DNA of 64,000 nucleotides from Aeromicrobium stalagmiti (GCF_013283745.1 NZ_JABSTZ010000003.1:310001-374000); one strand, 5' to 3'. Counted from the stretch's first letter, positions 8,608 to 23,871 are shown. Notes: generated by a model not told the origin, from the letters alone. Translations and numbers: made by a program.

Positions 8608-9504
8608 ACTCAGTGACGCCCGCGCAGCACTCGCCGGTGTCTCCAACGAACCCGGCGCACCCAAGCCCGACCCGATCATCACGGGCAGCAACATCACCCG
8701 GACGTTCGGTGGCCTCAAGGCCGTCGACGTCGAGAAGATCGAGATCCAGCGCGGTGTCATCACCGCACTGATCGGGCCCAACGGCGCCGGCAAGACCACC
8801 CTGTTCAACCTGCTGACCGGCTTCGACGAGCCCGACAGCGGACAGTGGGCGTTCAACGGCACCGAGCTCGGCAAGGTGCCGGCCTTCAAGGTCGCCCGGC
8901 TCGGCATGGTGCGTACGTTCCAGCTCACCAAGGTGCTCGCCAAGCTCACCGTCATCGAGAACATGCGTCTCGGTGCGACCGGGCAGCGGGGCGAGAAGTT
9001 CTTCTCCGCGATCTTCAAGTCGCTGTGGAGCTCGCAGGAGGACGCCAACACCAAGCGGGCCGACGACCTGCTCGCCCGCTTCAAGCTCGACGCCAAGCGC
9101 GAGGACTTCGCCGGATCGCTCTCCGGCGGTCAGCGCAAGCTCCTGGAGATGGCCCGCGCGCTCATGGTCGACCCCGAGCTGATCATGCTCGACGAGCCCA
9201 TGGCCGGCGTCAACCCGGCGCTCAAGCAGTCGCTGCTGGGGCACGTCAAGTCGCTGCGCGACGAGGGACGCACCGTCCTGTTCGTCGAGCACGACATGGA
9301 CATGGTCCGTGACATCTCCGACTGGGTCATCGTCATGGCCCAGGGCCAGATCGTCGCCGAGGGCACACCCCAGTCCGTCATGGCCGACCAGCGCGTCATC
9401 GACGCCTACCTGGGCGCTCACCACGACACCGACATCACCGAGATCGACGTCGAGGACCTCGAGGCCGAGGCCGACGCCGAGCTCGACGCCGAGGAGAAGA
9501 AGGC

Positions 9505-9508
<4 letters not shown>
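8597..9508 (+). CDS. livG: Branched-chain amino acid ABC transporter ATP-binding protein LivG
   Basis: The 303-residue ATPase energises the importer. It shows Walker A (GPNGAGKTTLFNLLTG), the signature SGGQRKLLEMARAL, Walker B (LIMLDEPMAGVNP) and the H-loop (VLFVEHDMDMV). The insertion after the Q-loop (SAIFKSLWSSQEDANTK) is usual for LivG rather than LivF. The last 25 residues are a very acidic tail (EIDVEDLEAEADAELDAEEK), not needed for the fold. The ATG at 8597 follows an AAGGGAG ribosome binding site inside the livM end. The stop overlaps the livF start by ATGA. Confidence 0.96.
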
Positions 9509-10287
<779 letters not shown>

Positions 10288-10304
10288 GCCCCACCCACGA
10301 ATGC

Positions 10305-10344
10305 CACGAAGCCCCGGTCAGCACCTGCTGACCGGGGCTTCGTG
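10305..10344 (+). terminator. Terminator of livHMGF
   Basis: Bases 10305-10322 and 10327-10344 are perfectly complementary: an 18-bp GC-rich stem with a 4-nt loop, 18 bases after the livF stop. A tract of ten G follows at 10350-10359 instead of a T-run. Confidence 0.85.
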
Positions 10345-10349
10345 CAACC

Positions 10350-10359
10350 GGGGGGGGGG
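10350..10359 (+). repeat. Homopolymer tract of ten G
   Basis: Ten consecutive G residues lie between the two opposing terminators of livF and the binding-protein gene. The tract is outside any gene. Confidence 0.9.
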
Positions 10360-10398
10360 CACGTACCTGGCTGCAGATTCTGGACAGCCGGCACGACA

Positions 10399-10430
10399 GA
10401 GGGCCCCGGTGCCGAAGCACCGGGGCCCTC
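10399..10430 (-). terminator. Terminator of the binding-protein gene
   Basis: A perfect 14-bp stem (GAGGGCCCCGGTGC and its complement) closes a CGAA tetraloop, about 33 bases past the stop of the minus-strand substrate-binding protein gene. Confidence 0.8.
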
Positions 10431-10463
10431 CTGCTCAGCTGATCAGATCAGCGTCACGGTCGA

Positions 10464-11753
10464 TCAGATGTTGCCGGCGATGTACTTGACCGGGCTGATC
10501 TTGTTCTTGCCGTCGTACTCGTAGATGCCGATCGAGGCGGCCGTGGGGCTGCCCGTCTCGCCGAGCTCGATCGGACCGGAGACACCGTCGTAGTCGATGT
10601 CAGCCTTCGCGTCGGCCTCGAGCAGCTTGGCGCACGCCTCGAACGAGTCGCACTTCTCGCCGCCCTTGGTGACGTTCGGGATCTCCTTGGCGATGGCCTC
10701 ACCGGAGTCGTCGCCCGCAACGATCGCTGCGAGAGCCGACACGACGGTCGCGTCGTAGGACTCGGCCGAGTAGGAGTAGTCCTTCAGCTTCGGGTCGACG
10801 GTGGCCAGACGGTCCTTGAAGTCCGTCGTCGCCTCGGCGCCCGGGATCGTGCCCTTGGTGCCCTTGAGGGTGCCGTCGGGCAGCGAGGCAGCATCGCCCT
10901 TGCCGTAGTTGGCCGTGTTGCCGTCGACGAAGTACGTCGGGACGTCCTGCGGGCCGGCGCCGGCCTGGATCAGCTTGGGGATGATCGTGGTGGTCTCCTC
11001 GAACGCGATGAGGACGACGGCGTCGGCCTTGGCATCGGCGATCTCGGTGATCTGGCTGTCACCCGGGCCGGTCTTCTCGCTGTAGAGAACGCTGGCGGCG
11101 ACGGTCGAACCGGCGTCCTCGAGGTTCTTGGTGACCTCCTTGGCCAGCGTCTCGCCGTAGGCGTCCTGGCGGGCCAGGATGGCGACGTTGGAGCGTCCGT
11201 CCTCGATGAGGAGGTTGGCGAGCACGGCACCCTGGAGGATGTCGGACGGCGCCGTACGGAAGTAGAGGTCGGGCTTGGCGTAGTCACCCTCGTCGAACGA
11301 GGTCGACGTGTTGGCGGGCGAGAACTCCACGACGCCGGCCGACATGATCTTGTCGATGACGGTCAGCGAGACGCCCGAGGACGCGGCGCCGACGATGACG
11401 TCGGACTTGGCCTTGAGGAGCTTGTCGGTCTCGGCCGGGGCGATGCCCGAGTCGGTGTCGCCCGAGTCGCCCTTGACGCCGACGACGTCCTTGCCGTTGA
11501 CGCCACCTGCGGCGTTGATGTCCTTGATCGCCAGGTCGACACCGGCGAACTCCGGAGGGCCGAGGAAGGCGAGGCTGCCGGTCTGCGGCAGCAGCTGACC
11601 GATGGTCAGCGTTCCGTCGCCCTTGGCCGGAGCGGCGGACGTCTCGTCAGCGCTGGCACCGTCGCTGTCGCTACCACCACAGGCAGCGAGAACGAGTGCG
11701 CTCGCGGCTGCGACGGCAGCCAGGCGAATCGTTGTGGTACTGCGTTTCATCAA
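10464..11753 (-). CDS. Branched-chain amino acid ABC transporter substrate-binding lipoprotein
   Basis: The 429-residue protein begins with a lipoprotein signal peptide (MMKRSTTTIRLAAVAAASA) and lipobox LAAC at about residue 25, then a Ser/Asp-rich linker. The mature part has the type I periplasmic binding fold of LivJ/LivK: GTLTIGQLLPQTGSLAFLGP at the first lobe, and RQDAYGETLAKEVTKNLEDAG where the second lobe begins. It would bind leucine-like or other hydrophobic amino acids outside the cell and deliver them to LivHM. It is convergent with livF, so it has its own promoter. A GGAGG ribosome binding site precedes the ATG. Confidence 0.93.
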   Translation of the reverse strand: MMKRSTTTIRLAAVAAASALVLAACGGSDSDGASADETSAAPAKGDGTLTIGQLLPQTGSLAFLGPPEFAGVDLAIKDINAAGGVNGKDVVGVKGDSGDTDSGIAPAETDKLLKAKSDVIVGAASSGVSLTVIDKIMSAGVVEFSPANTSTSFDEGDYAKPDLYFRTAPSDILQGAVLANLLIEDGRSNVAILARQDAYGETLAKEVTKNLEDAGSTVAASVLYSEKTGPGDSQITEIADAKADAVVLIAFEETTTIIPKLIQAGAGPQDVPTYFVDGNTANYGKGDAASLPDGTLKGTKGTIPGAEATTDFKDRLATVDPKLKDYSYSAESYDATVVSALAAIVAGDDSGEAIAKEIPNVTKGGEKCDSFEACAKLLEADAKADIDYDGVSGPIELGETGSPTAASIGIYEYDGKNKISPVKYIAGNI

Positions 11754-11810
11754 TCCTCCGGATGTGTAGAAAGCCCGTGGCGCGTGCCAACGTGCGTGTA
11801 CGTACGGACG

Positions 11811-11842
11811 AACCTAGTCTTCCGGGGGGTCATTTGTGTCAA
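11811..11842 (-). promoter_or_regulatory. Candidate promoter of the binding-protein gene
   Basis: On the minus strand TTGACA (11842-11837) is a perfect -35. TAGGTT (11816-11811) is a fair -10 with a longish 20-nt spacer. The leader would be about 50 nt. Confidence 0.45.
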
Positions 11843-11911
11843 GGATCCGTGCACGGCCGGTTAAGTCACCATTTTGTAACCGAGCCGGAGCAATCCTGCA
11901 GGATCAGGGCA

Positions 11912-12535
11912 TCATTCGGCGGATTTGCCCAGCGCAGGACCGTGGTCGATGACCCCTTGGGCCACCTGCAGCATCGTGAGCCGCAGGTCCATCGCGGTGC
12001 GCTGGATCCAGCGGAACGCGTCGGGCTCGCTGATCTGCAGGGCCTCCTGGAGCAGTCCCTTGGCGCGCTCCACGGCCTTGCGGGTCGCGAGCTGGTCGGA
12101 CAGGTCGCCGACCTCGCGCTCCAGCGCCGTGATCTCGGCGAACCGGCTGCGCGCCATCTCGATCGCGGGCACGAGATCGGACTTGGTGAAGGGCTTGACC
12201 AGGTAGGCCATGGCACCGGCCTCGCGCGCCCGCTCGACCAGCTCGCGCTGGCTGAAGGCCGTCAGCATCACGACGGGGGCGATCCGGGCCTGGGCGATCT
12301 GCGCGGCGGCGGCGATCCCGTCGAGCTTGGGCATCTTGACGTCCATGACGACCAGGTCGGGGCGGTGCTGCGTCGCGAGCTCGACGGCGGCCTCGCCGTC
12401 AGCCGCCTGTCCGACGACCTCGTAGCCCTCCTCGGCGAGCATCTCGGCGAGGTCGAGGCGGATCAGCGCCTCGTCCTCGGCGATCACGACGCGAGGAGAC
12501 GTGGTCGGTCCCGATGAGGGAGGCATGGAGTTCAC
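11912..12535 (-). CDS. pdtaR: Response regulator with ANTAR RNA-binding domain (PdtaR-like)
   Basis: The 207-residue protein has an N-terminal receiver domain (VVIAEDEALIRLDLAEML, with the phosphoacceptor Asp in DLVVMDVKMP and the Lys in AYLVKPF) and a C-terminal ANTAR domain (RKAVERAKGLLQEALQISEP, then AFRWIQRTAMD). ANTAR proteins bind paired hairpins in nascent RNA and stop premature termination; PdtaR pairs with the histidine kinase PdtaS, which is not in this window. The GTG at 12535 is preceded at 6 nt by TAACCT, so the message is probably leaderless; an internal ATG three codons later is an alternative. It is divergent from tRNA-Leu. Confidence 0.93.
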   Translation of the reverse strand: MNSMPPSSGPTTSPRVVIAEDEALIRLDLAEMLAEEGYEVVGQAADGEAAVELATQHRPDLVVMDVKMPKLDGIAAAAQIAQARIAPVVMLTAFSQRELVERAREAGAMAYLVKPFTKSDLVPAIEMARSRFAEITALEREVGDLSDQLATRKAVERAKGLLQEALQISEPDAFRWIQRTAMDLRLTMLQVAQGVIDHGPALGKSAE

Positions 12536-12541
12536 GTGAGA

Positions 12542-12547
12542 AGGTTA
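12542..12547 (-). promoter_or_regulatory. Candidate -10 (TAACCT) of pdtaR
   Basis: The minus-strand hexamer TAACCT ends 6 nt before the pdtaR GTG. The same bases read forward give TTATAC (12545-12550), which could serve the divergent tRNA-Leu gene. Confidence 0.45.
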
Positions 12548-12567
12548 TACGGCCTCGTCAGAGGCTT

Positions 12568-12650
12568 GCCGAGTTGGCGGAATGGTAGACGCGACGGTCT
12601 CAAAAACCGTTGTCCGAAAGGGCGTGCGGGTTCGAGTCCCGCACTCGGCA
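12568..12650 (+). tRNA. tRNA-Leu, anticodon CAA
   Basis: The 83-base sequence folds as a class II tRNA. The acceptor arm pairs GCCGAGT with ACTCGGC and A is the discriminator. The anticodon stem ACGGT/ACCGT holds a 7-nt loop whose middle bases CAA (12601-12603) read the Leu codon UUG. There is a long variable arm and a T-arm GCGGG-TTCGAGT-CCCGC. CCA is not encoded. No integrase or attachment repeat lies nearby. Confidence 0.97.
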
Positions 12651-12798
12651 CACGGGTGTTGACACGCCGTCCCCGGTGGTTCGCCCGGGTCGGCACAGCG
12701 GTCGGAAAACAATTGCCGCACATTGTCCCGATTCGCCACGGGGAGGCCGCCTCCTCCAGCACAATCTCCTCAGGAGGGTTTGACCGCACAGGAGCCGC

Positions 12799-13110
12799 AT
12801 GCGTTCGGACCGAGGGAACACCAACATCTCGTCGATGACCTATTTCGTCCTGGACACGCCCGGGCAGCCGGGCGAGCTCGCACGCGTCAGCCTGCGGGGC
12901 GTCGCCGCCTTCTACGAACCGGTCACCGACTCGTGGATCAACGACCCGCTCCTGGCACCGGAGATCCTCGCCGCCGACGTCTGGCGACCGGCACGGGTCG
13001 ACGAGCTCCCGCCCGGCATCGTCGTCGACGACCCCGCTGCCCCTGAGGCGAAGCCGTCCCGCCGGAGGCGCACCCGCAAGCGCGGCCGGCCGGGGACTCA
13101 CGCGGCGTAA
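12799..13110 (+). CDS. Small hypothetical protein
   Basis: This 103-residue frame is in the gap between tRNA-Leu and pyk and is convergent with pyk. GGAG lies 4 nt before the ATG at 12799; an in-frame ATG at 12835 is a possible shorter start. The middle is a compact acidic domain (TPGQPGELARVSLRGVAAFY, then VTDSWINDPLLAPEIL and VWRPARVDELPPG), and the tail is Arg/Lys-rich (PSRRRRTRKRGRPG). No signal peptide or membrane helix is visible. I do not recognise the family. Codon use matches its neighbours, which supports a real gene. Confidence 0.6.
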   Translation: MRSDRGNTNISSMTYFVLDTPGQPGELARVSLRGVAAFYEPVTDSWINDPLLAPEILAADVWRPARVDELPPGIVVDDPAAPEAKPSRRRRTRKRGRPGTHAA

Positions 13111-13117
13111 GCGGGAG

Positions 13118-14575
13118 CTACGCGTCGACCTCGGGATCGGTGTAGGCCGGGACGACGCCGTTGATCGCGTCGCCCATGTTGTGGATGCGCAGCGCATTGG
13201 TCGATCCGGGGATGCCCGGAGGGCTGCCGGCGACGATGACGACCTGCTGGCCCTCGCTGCATCGCTCGATCTCCAGGAGGGCCCGGTCGACCTGCAGCAC
13301 CATGTCGTCGGTGTGCTTGACCTCCGGCACCGTGAACGTCTCGATGCCCCAGCTGAGCGCGAGCTGACGGCGTACCAACGGGTCGGGCGTGAACGCGATG
13401 ACCGGTACGCGCGAGCGGTAGCGGGTCATCCGGCGGGCCGAGTCGCCGCTGGTCGTGAACGCGACGACGAAGCGGGCGTCGACCGCCTCGGCGACCTCGG
13501 AGGCCGCGCGGCAGATGATGCCGCTCTTGGTCTTGGCCTTCCAGGTGAACGCGGCCATGCGGGGCAGGCCGTGGTCCTCGGTCGACTCCACGATGCGCGC
13601 CATCGTGTGCACCGTGTGGATGGGGTACTCCCCCACGCTGGTCTCGCCCGACAGCATGACGGCGTCGGCACCATCGAGGACGGCATTGGCGACGTCGGAG
13701 GCCTCGGCGCGCGTCGGCCGGGGCGCCGAGATCATCGACTCGAGCATCTGGGTCGCGACGATGACCGGCTTGGCGTTGCGGCGGGCCTTCTCGACGATGA
13801 GCTTCTGGACGATCGGCACGTCCTCGAGCGGCAGCTCGACCCCGAGGTCACCTCGGGCGACCATGACGCCGTCGAACGCGTCCATGATGCCGTCGAGGTT
13901 GTCGACCGCCTGGGGCTTCTCGATCTTGGCGATGACGGGGCGGTGGATGCCCTCCTCGACCATGATCTTGCGGACGTCCTCGTAGTCGTCGGCCGAGCGC
14001 ACGAACGACAGTGCGATGAAGTCGACGCCGAGACGCAGCGCGAAGCGCAGGTCGTCGATGTCCTTCTCGCTCATGGCGGGGACGCTGACCATGACGCCCG
14101 GCAGGTTGATGCCCTTGTTGTTGCTGACCGGACCGCTGGTCTCGACCTCGCAGGTCACGTCGGTCGCGGAGACCTCCTTGGCGCGCAGCCGCATGCGGCC
14201 GTCGTCGATGAGGATCTCGTCGCCGGGCGACACATCGCCGGGCAGTCCCTTGTAGGTCGTCGAGCAGCGGTTGACGTCACCCAGGATGTCGTCGACCGTG
14301 ATCGTGAACGTCGATCCGGCCTCGAGCTGCACGGGTCCGTCGGCGAAGCGGCCGAGCCGGATCTTGGGGCCCTGGAGGTCGGCGAGGATCGCGATGGCCT
14401 TGCCCGTGGTCTCGGCGGCCTCGCGCACCCACGTGAAGTTCTGCTCGTGGTCGGACTGGTCGCCGTGGCTCATGTTGAGACGTGCGACGTCCATGCCGGC
14501 CTCGGCCAGCTTGAGGATCTTGTAGGCGTTGCCGACGGCCGGGCCGAGGGTGCAGACGATCTTTGCTCTTCTCAC
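13118..14575 (-). CDS. pyk: Pyruvate kinase
   Basis: The 485-residue enzyme converts phosphoenolpyruvate and ADP to pyruvate and ATP at the end of glycolysis. It begins with the family start KIVCTLGPA and has AGMDVARLNMSHGD, the active-site segment VIAKIEKPQAVDN, MVARGDLGVELP and LSGETSVGEYP. The C-terminal domain is complete. The start is GTG at 14575, with TAGGGT ending 6 nt upstream and no ribosome binding site, so it is probably leaderless. It stands alone, with gltD about 130 bp upstream on the same strand. Confidence 0.97.
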   Translation of the reverse strand: MRRAKIVCTLGPAVGNAYKILKLAEAGMDVARLNMSHGDQSDHEQNFTWVREAAETTGKAIAILADLQGPKIRLGRFADGPVQLEAGSTFTITVDDILGDVNRCSTTYKGLPGDVSPGDEILIDDGRMRLRAKEVSATDVTCEVETSGPVSNNKGINLPGVMVSVPAMSEKDIDDLRFALRLGVDFIALSFVRSADDYEDVRKIMVEEGIHRPVIAKIEKPQAVDNLDGIMDAFDGVMVARGDLGVELPLEDVPIVQKLIVEKARRNAKPVIVATQMLESMISAPRPTRAEASDVANAVLDGADAVMLSGETSVGEYPIHTVHTMARIVESTEDHGLPRMAAFTWKAKTKSGIICRAASEVAEAVDARFVVAFTTSGDSARRMTRYRSRVPVIAFTPDPLVRRQLALSWGIETFTVPEVKHTDDMVLQVDRALLEIERCSEGQQVVIVAGSPPGIPGSTNALRIHNMGDAINGVVPAYTDPEVDA

Positions 14576-14581
14576 GTGCCC

Positions 14582-14587
14582 ACCCTA
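14582..14587 (-). promoter_or_regulatory. Candidate -10 (TAGGGT) of pyk
   Basis: The minus-strand hexamer TAGGGT ends 6 nt before the pyk GTG start. A TTGACT at 14616-14611 is too far upstream to be a normal -35. Confidence 0.45.
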
Positions 14588-14656
14588 GTTCGGTCGGGTG
14601 GTTACCGGCGAGTCAATTTTGTGGTTTCACACAACAAACTCAGACAGCCTCGGTCT

Positions 14657-14680
14657 ACCGCCCCCGCAAGCGGGGGCGGT
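14657..14680 (-). terminator. Terminator of gltBD
   Basis: ACCGCCCCCGC and GCGGGGGCGGT form a near-perfect palindromic stem around AA, 23 bases beyond the gltD stop on the minus strand. Confidence 0.75.
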
Positions 14681-14702
14681 GAGCCGAACCGTCTCCGGCA
14701 GG

Positions 14703-20718
<6,016 letters not shown>

Positions 20719-20796
20719 GCTGTGGCCCTCTCTCACGTCATCAATGGTCACGAATACTTCGTACCGGGGACGACATTGGCCTCGGACAGCATCCCA

Positions 20797-20802
20797 AGAT
20801 TA
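20797..20802 (-). promoter_or_regulatory. Candidate extended -10 (TGTAATCT) of gltB
   Basis: On the minus strand TAATCT is preceded by TG, an extended -10. It lies about 80 nt before the gltB ATG, giving a leader that contains the ribosome binding site. Confidence 0.4.
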
Positions 20803-20819
20803 CACGCTCCGAAGAGCCA

Positions 20820-20847
20820 CCACCGGTGAGGCTCGCCTCACCGGTGG
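20820..20847 (-). terminator. Terminator of the universal stress protein gene
   Basis: CCACCGGTGAGG and its perfect complement form a 12-bp stem with a 4-nt loop, 10 bases past the stop of the minus-strand stress protein gene and just upstream of the gltB promoter. Confidence 0.8.
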
Positions 20848-20857
20848 ACGGTGTCGC

Positions 20858-21283
20858 TCAGAACGTCTTGACGACGTAGACATCGCACGGCGCGTGGTGC
20901 GCGACATCGGTCGCCACGCTGCCGAGGATGCGGCCGATGCCCTGGACGCGACGGTTGCCGACCACGATCAGATCGGCCCCGATGTCCTTGGCGACCTGCA
21001 CGAGCGCGTCGCCCGGCTTGCCGTGGGCCAGGCTGACGTGCACCTCGGGCGTGATGCCGTTGAGCGACCGGGCGACCTCGTTGGCGATCGCCTCGGCCTG
21101 CTCCCCCGGAGTCATGAGCCGGACGTCGCCGATCACGACCTCGTCGTCGAAGCGGGTCTTCTCGTCGACCGCGGTGACGATGTGCAGTCGCGCGCCCGTG
21201 CTGGCGGCCAGCTCTGCTGCGGTCTGGGCGGCCTTGCGGGCGCTGTCGCTGCCGTCGACTCCGACGAGAATGATCTTGGGCAT
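20858..21283 (-). CDS. Universal stress protein (UspA family)
   Basis: The 141-residue protein is a single UspA domain. It starts PKIILVGVDGSDSARKAAQTA and ends with the ATP-binding stretch DLIVVGNRRVQGIGRILGS followed by VATDVAHHAPCDVYVV. The glycine pattern in that stretch suggests ATP binding. Such proteins act in the cytoplasm during stress and growth arrest. The ATG at 21283 is chosen because GGAGA lies 7 nt upstream and homology begins there; an upstream in-frame extension is not credible as protein. A strong terminator follows. Confidence 0.9.
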   Translation of the reverse strand: MPKIILVGVDGSDSARKAAQTAAELAASTGARLHIVTAVDEKTRFDDEVVIGDVRLMTPGEQAEAIANEVARSLNGITPEVHVSLAHGKPGDALVQVAKDIGADLIVVGNRRVQGIGRILGSVATDVAHHAPCDVYVVKTF

Positions 21284-21335
21284 GGTGGGTCTCCTGATCG
21301 ATCGGCCCTCAGCGTACCGACCAGCCGCCCCGGCG

Positions 21336-22067
21336 TCAGCCGAGCGACGCGCCGACGGCCTCGCCCACCAGGTAGGTGAGGCCGGCCGCTGCGCCACCCA
21401 GCACCAGCTGGCGGATGCCACCGAACCACCAGGTGCGGGCCGTGACCCGCGTGACGACCGCACCGCAGGCGAACAGACCGATCAGCGACAGGACGATAGC
21501 GGGCCATGCCGTCTCGATGCCGACGAGGTAGGACAGCAGCGGGATGACGGCGCCGATCGCGAACGACACGAACGACGAGCCGGCCGCGAGCATGGGGGAC
21601 GCCAGGTCGTCGGTGTCGACGCCGAACTCTTCGCGGGCGTGCACCTTGACCGCGTTCTCCGGGTCCTGGTGCACCTCGCGCGCCATCTCGCGGGCGGTGT
21701 CCTCGTCGATGCCCTTGTCGACGAACATCGCCGCGAGCTCGGCCTCCTCGGCGCGCTCGTTGGTCAGGATCTCGTGACGCTCGATGTCGACCTGCTTGAG
21801 CGCGAACTCCCGCTGGCTCGCGACGGAGGTGTACTCCCCCGCTGCCATCGAGAAGGCGCCTGCGGCCAGGCCCGCGAGACCGGCCAGCACGACCGGCTTG
21901 GTGTCGGAGGCCGTGCTGCCACCCACGACGCCCATCATCAGGGCGAAGTTGGAGACCAGACCGTCCATCGCGCCGAAGACGGCCGGCCGGAGCCAGCCGC
22001 CCGTCACGTCGGGGTGCTCGTGCTCGATCTTGGCGGGGTCCGGCAGGGGTTCCTGGACGTCGGTCAT
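21336..22067 (-). CDS. VIT1/CCC1-family metal ion transporter
   Basis: The 243-residue protein has five hydrophobic helices and a cytoplasmic acidic domain. Family marks are FGAMDGLVSNFALMMGVVGG near residue 30, AGAFSMAAGEYTSVASQREF near 70, and a Glu-rich metal-binding helix region (NERAEEAELAAMFVDKG, then EMAREVHQDPENAVKVHARE). Relatives move iron or manganese out of the cytoplasm. TAAATT lies 6 nt before the ATG at 22067 and there is no ribosome binding site, so it may be leaderless. It is in line with the stress protein gene 52 bp downstream. Confidence 0.9.
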   Translation of the reverse strand: MTDVQEPLPDPAKIEHEHPDVTGGWLRPAVFGAMDGLVSNFALMMGVVGGSTASDTKPVVLAGLAGLAAGAFSMAAGEYTSVASQREFALKQVDIERHEILTNERAEEAELAAMFVDKGIDEDTAREMAREVHQDPENAVKVHAREEFGVDTDDLASPMLAAGSSFVSFAIGAVIPLLSYLVGIETAWPAIVLSLIGLFACGAVVTRVTARTWWFGGIRQLVLGGAAAGLTYLVGEAVGASLG

Positions 22068-22073
22068 GAGGCA

Positions 22074-22079
22074 AATTTA
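22074..22079 (-). promoter_or_regulatory. Candidate -10 (TAAATT) of the VIT-family gene
   Basis: The minus-strand TAAATT ends 6 nt before the ATG. A weak hairpin (CCTTCGA/TCGAAGG, 22082-22109) just upstream could end the lgt transcript. Confidence 0.45.
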
Positions 22080-22159
22080 TGCCTTCGACCAGCCCTCCGT
22101 CATCGAAGGTCAGGCTGTCCTGCCTCGGGGTCGCGACGCGCGAAGGCGCTCCGGCGGGG

Positions 22160-23071
22160 TCAGTCCTTCTCGGCCCTGACCTCGTCGTCGACGTCAGCGT
22201 CCACGGCGCCCTCGCCGTCGGCGTCGTCCTCGACCGGCACCTCGTCGTGGTCGACGTCCTCGGTCGCAGCCTTGCGGCGTCCGGCAAGCACGAAGTAGGC
22301 GAGCGCGAGCAGGAACACGATCATCGACGTGAACACGTTGATGCGGATCTCCATGCCGAACAGCGGCACGTGGTTGGCGGTGTCGATGCGCAGCTGCTCG
22401 ATCCAGAAGCGGCCGGCGGTGTAGAGCATCGCGTAGAGCGCGAAGGCCCGCCCACCGGTCAGCTTGTACCTGCGGTCGATCGCGATGATCAGCGCGGCCG
22501 CCGCGAGGTTCCACAGCAGCTCGTAGAGGAACGTCGGCTGGAACGTCTCGGAGGTCAGGTAGCCGGCGGGCCGGTTCTCCGGCGAGATCTCAAGCGCCCA
22601 CGGCAGGTCGCTGGGCTTGCCGAAGAGCTCCTGGTTGAAGTAGTTGCCGAGCCGGCCGATGGCCTGGGCCACGAGCAGCCCGGGGGCGAGGGCGTCCGCG
22701 AGCATCGAGAACGAGACGCCGTAGCGGCGGCAGGCGATGTAGGCGCCGAGCGCGCCGCCGGCGATGGCACCCCAGATGCCGAGCCCGCCCTTCCAGATCA
22801 GGAAGGCGTCGAGCGCGTTGCGGTCGGCCCCGAAGTAGAGCTCGGGGTCGGTGATGACGTGATAAATGCGGGCACCGACGATGCCGAACGGGATCGCCCA
22901 GATCGCGACGTCGCCGACCAGACCGGCCCGGCCCCCGCGTGCCTGGAAGCGTCGCTCGCCCATCCAGATCGCGACGAGGGCGCCGATGATGATGCCGAGT
23001 GCGTAGGCGCGCAGCGGCAGCGGCCCGAGGTTCCAGACACCTTGGGACGGGCTCGGGATGTACGACAGCAC
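22160..23071 (-). CDS. lgt: Prolipoprotein diacylglyceryl transferase
   Basis: The 303-residue membrane enzyme adds diacylglycerol to the lipobox cysteine of prolipoproteins, the first step of lipoprotein maturation. About seven helices are visible. The Lgt signature AIGRLGNYFNQELFGKPSDL lies near residue 140, with the conserved RLGN and E. ARIYHVITD near residue 85 and FLYELLWNL near 185 are also family motifs. The C-terminal 45 residues are acidic (EDVDHDEVPVEDDADGEG) and probably disordered. The GTG at 23071 is 3 nt after the trpA stop, the usual actinobacterial trpA-lgt order. Confidence 0.95.
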   Translation of the reverse strand: MLSYIPSPSQGVWNLGPLPLRAYALGIIIGALVAIWMGERRFQARGGRAGLVGDVAIWAIPFGIVGARIYHVITDPELYFGADRNALDAFLIWKGGLGIWGAIAGGALGAYIACRRYGVSFSMLADALAPGLLVAQAIGRLGNYFNQELFGKPSDLPWALEISPENRPAGYLTSETFQPTFLYELLWNLAAAALIIAIDRRYKLTGGRAFALYAMLYTAGRFWIEQLRIDTANHVPLFGMEIRINVFTSMIVFLLALAYFVLAGRRKAATEDVDHDEVPVEDDADGEGAVDADVDDEVRAEKD

Positions 23072-23074
23072 GGG

Positions 23075-23871
23075 TTATGTCCTCTCGACGCCGGCGCGCA
23101 GGTCCTGCGCCAGGGTGCGGATCGCCTCGAGCCCGGCGGACTCGGTCGGGGCGTCCAGTAGACAGCGTACGAGGGCGGACCCCACGATGACCGCGTCGGC
23201 GTAGGCGGCGATCTCGTGGGCCTGTGCTCCGTTGGACACGCCGAGACCGACGCCGACCGGCTTGTCGGTGACCTTCTTGACCCGGGCGACGAGCTCCTCG
23301 CCCAGCGAGCTGGTCTGGTCACGGGCACCCGTGACGCCCATGACCGCGGTGGCGTAGACGAAGCCGCTCGCGGCATCGACCGTCATCTCGAGTCGCTCGT
23401 CGGTGGACGACGGCGCGACCAGGAAGATCCGGTCGAGGCCGTTCTTCTGTGACGCCGCGATCCACTCGTCGGCCTCGTCGGGGATCAGGTCGGGCGTGAT
23501 GAGCCCCGACCCGCCGGCCGCGGCGAGGTCGTCGGCGAACCGTTCGACGCCGTAGCGCTCGACGGGGTTCCAGTAGGTCATGACGACGGTCGGGGCGCCG
23601 GTCGCCGCGCTCGCCCGGACGACGTCGATGACGTCCGTCGTGCGCGACCCGGCGGCGAGCGCCTGCTCCGCGGCGGCCTGGATGACGGGACCGTCCATGA
23701 CGGGGTCGCTGTAGGGCAGCCCCACCTCGACCAGGTCGACTCCGCCGTCGACCATCGCCTCGATCGCCTTGATCGACAGCTCCTTGGTCGGGAAGCCTGC
23801 CGGCAGGTAGCCGACGAGCACGGCCCTGTCCTCGGCCCGGGCCTTCGCGAAGACGTCAGCGATCGCCCCGC

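Noticed and set aside
11893..11904. Palindrome ATCCTGCAGGAT after pdtaR
   Set aside because: Perfect but without a loop and only 12 bp; too short to call an operator or terminator with confidence.
12568..12650. tRNA-Leu as an integration site
   Set aside because: No integrase gene, no repeated tRNA 3' end and no change in composition nearby.
12532..13197. Minus-strand frame covering tRNA-Leu and the small gene
   Set aside because: It translates the tRNA (GLEPARPFG-type artefact peptide) and the antisense of another frame.
20719..20751. GTG at 20751 as gltB start
   Set aside because: No ribosome binding site there, whereas GAGAGAGGG precedes the ATG at 20718, which also gives a normal propeptide length.
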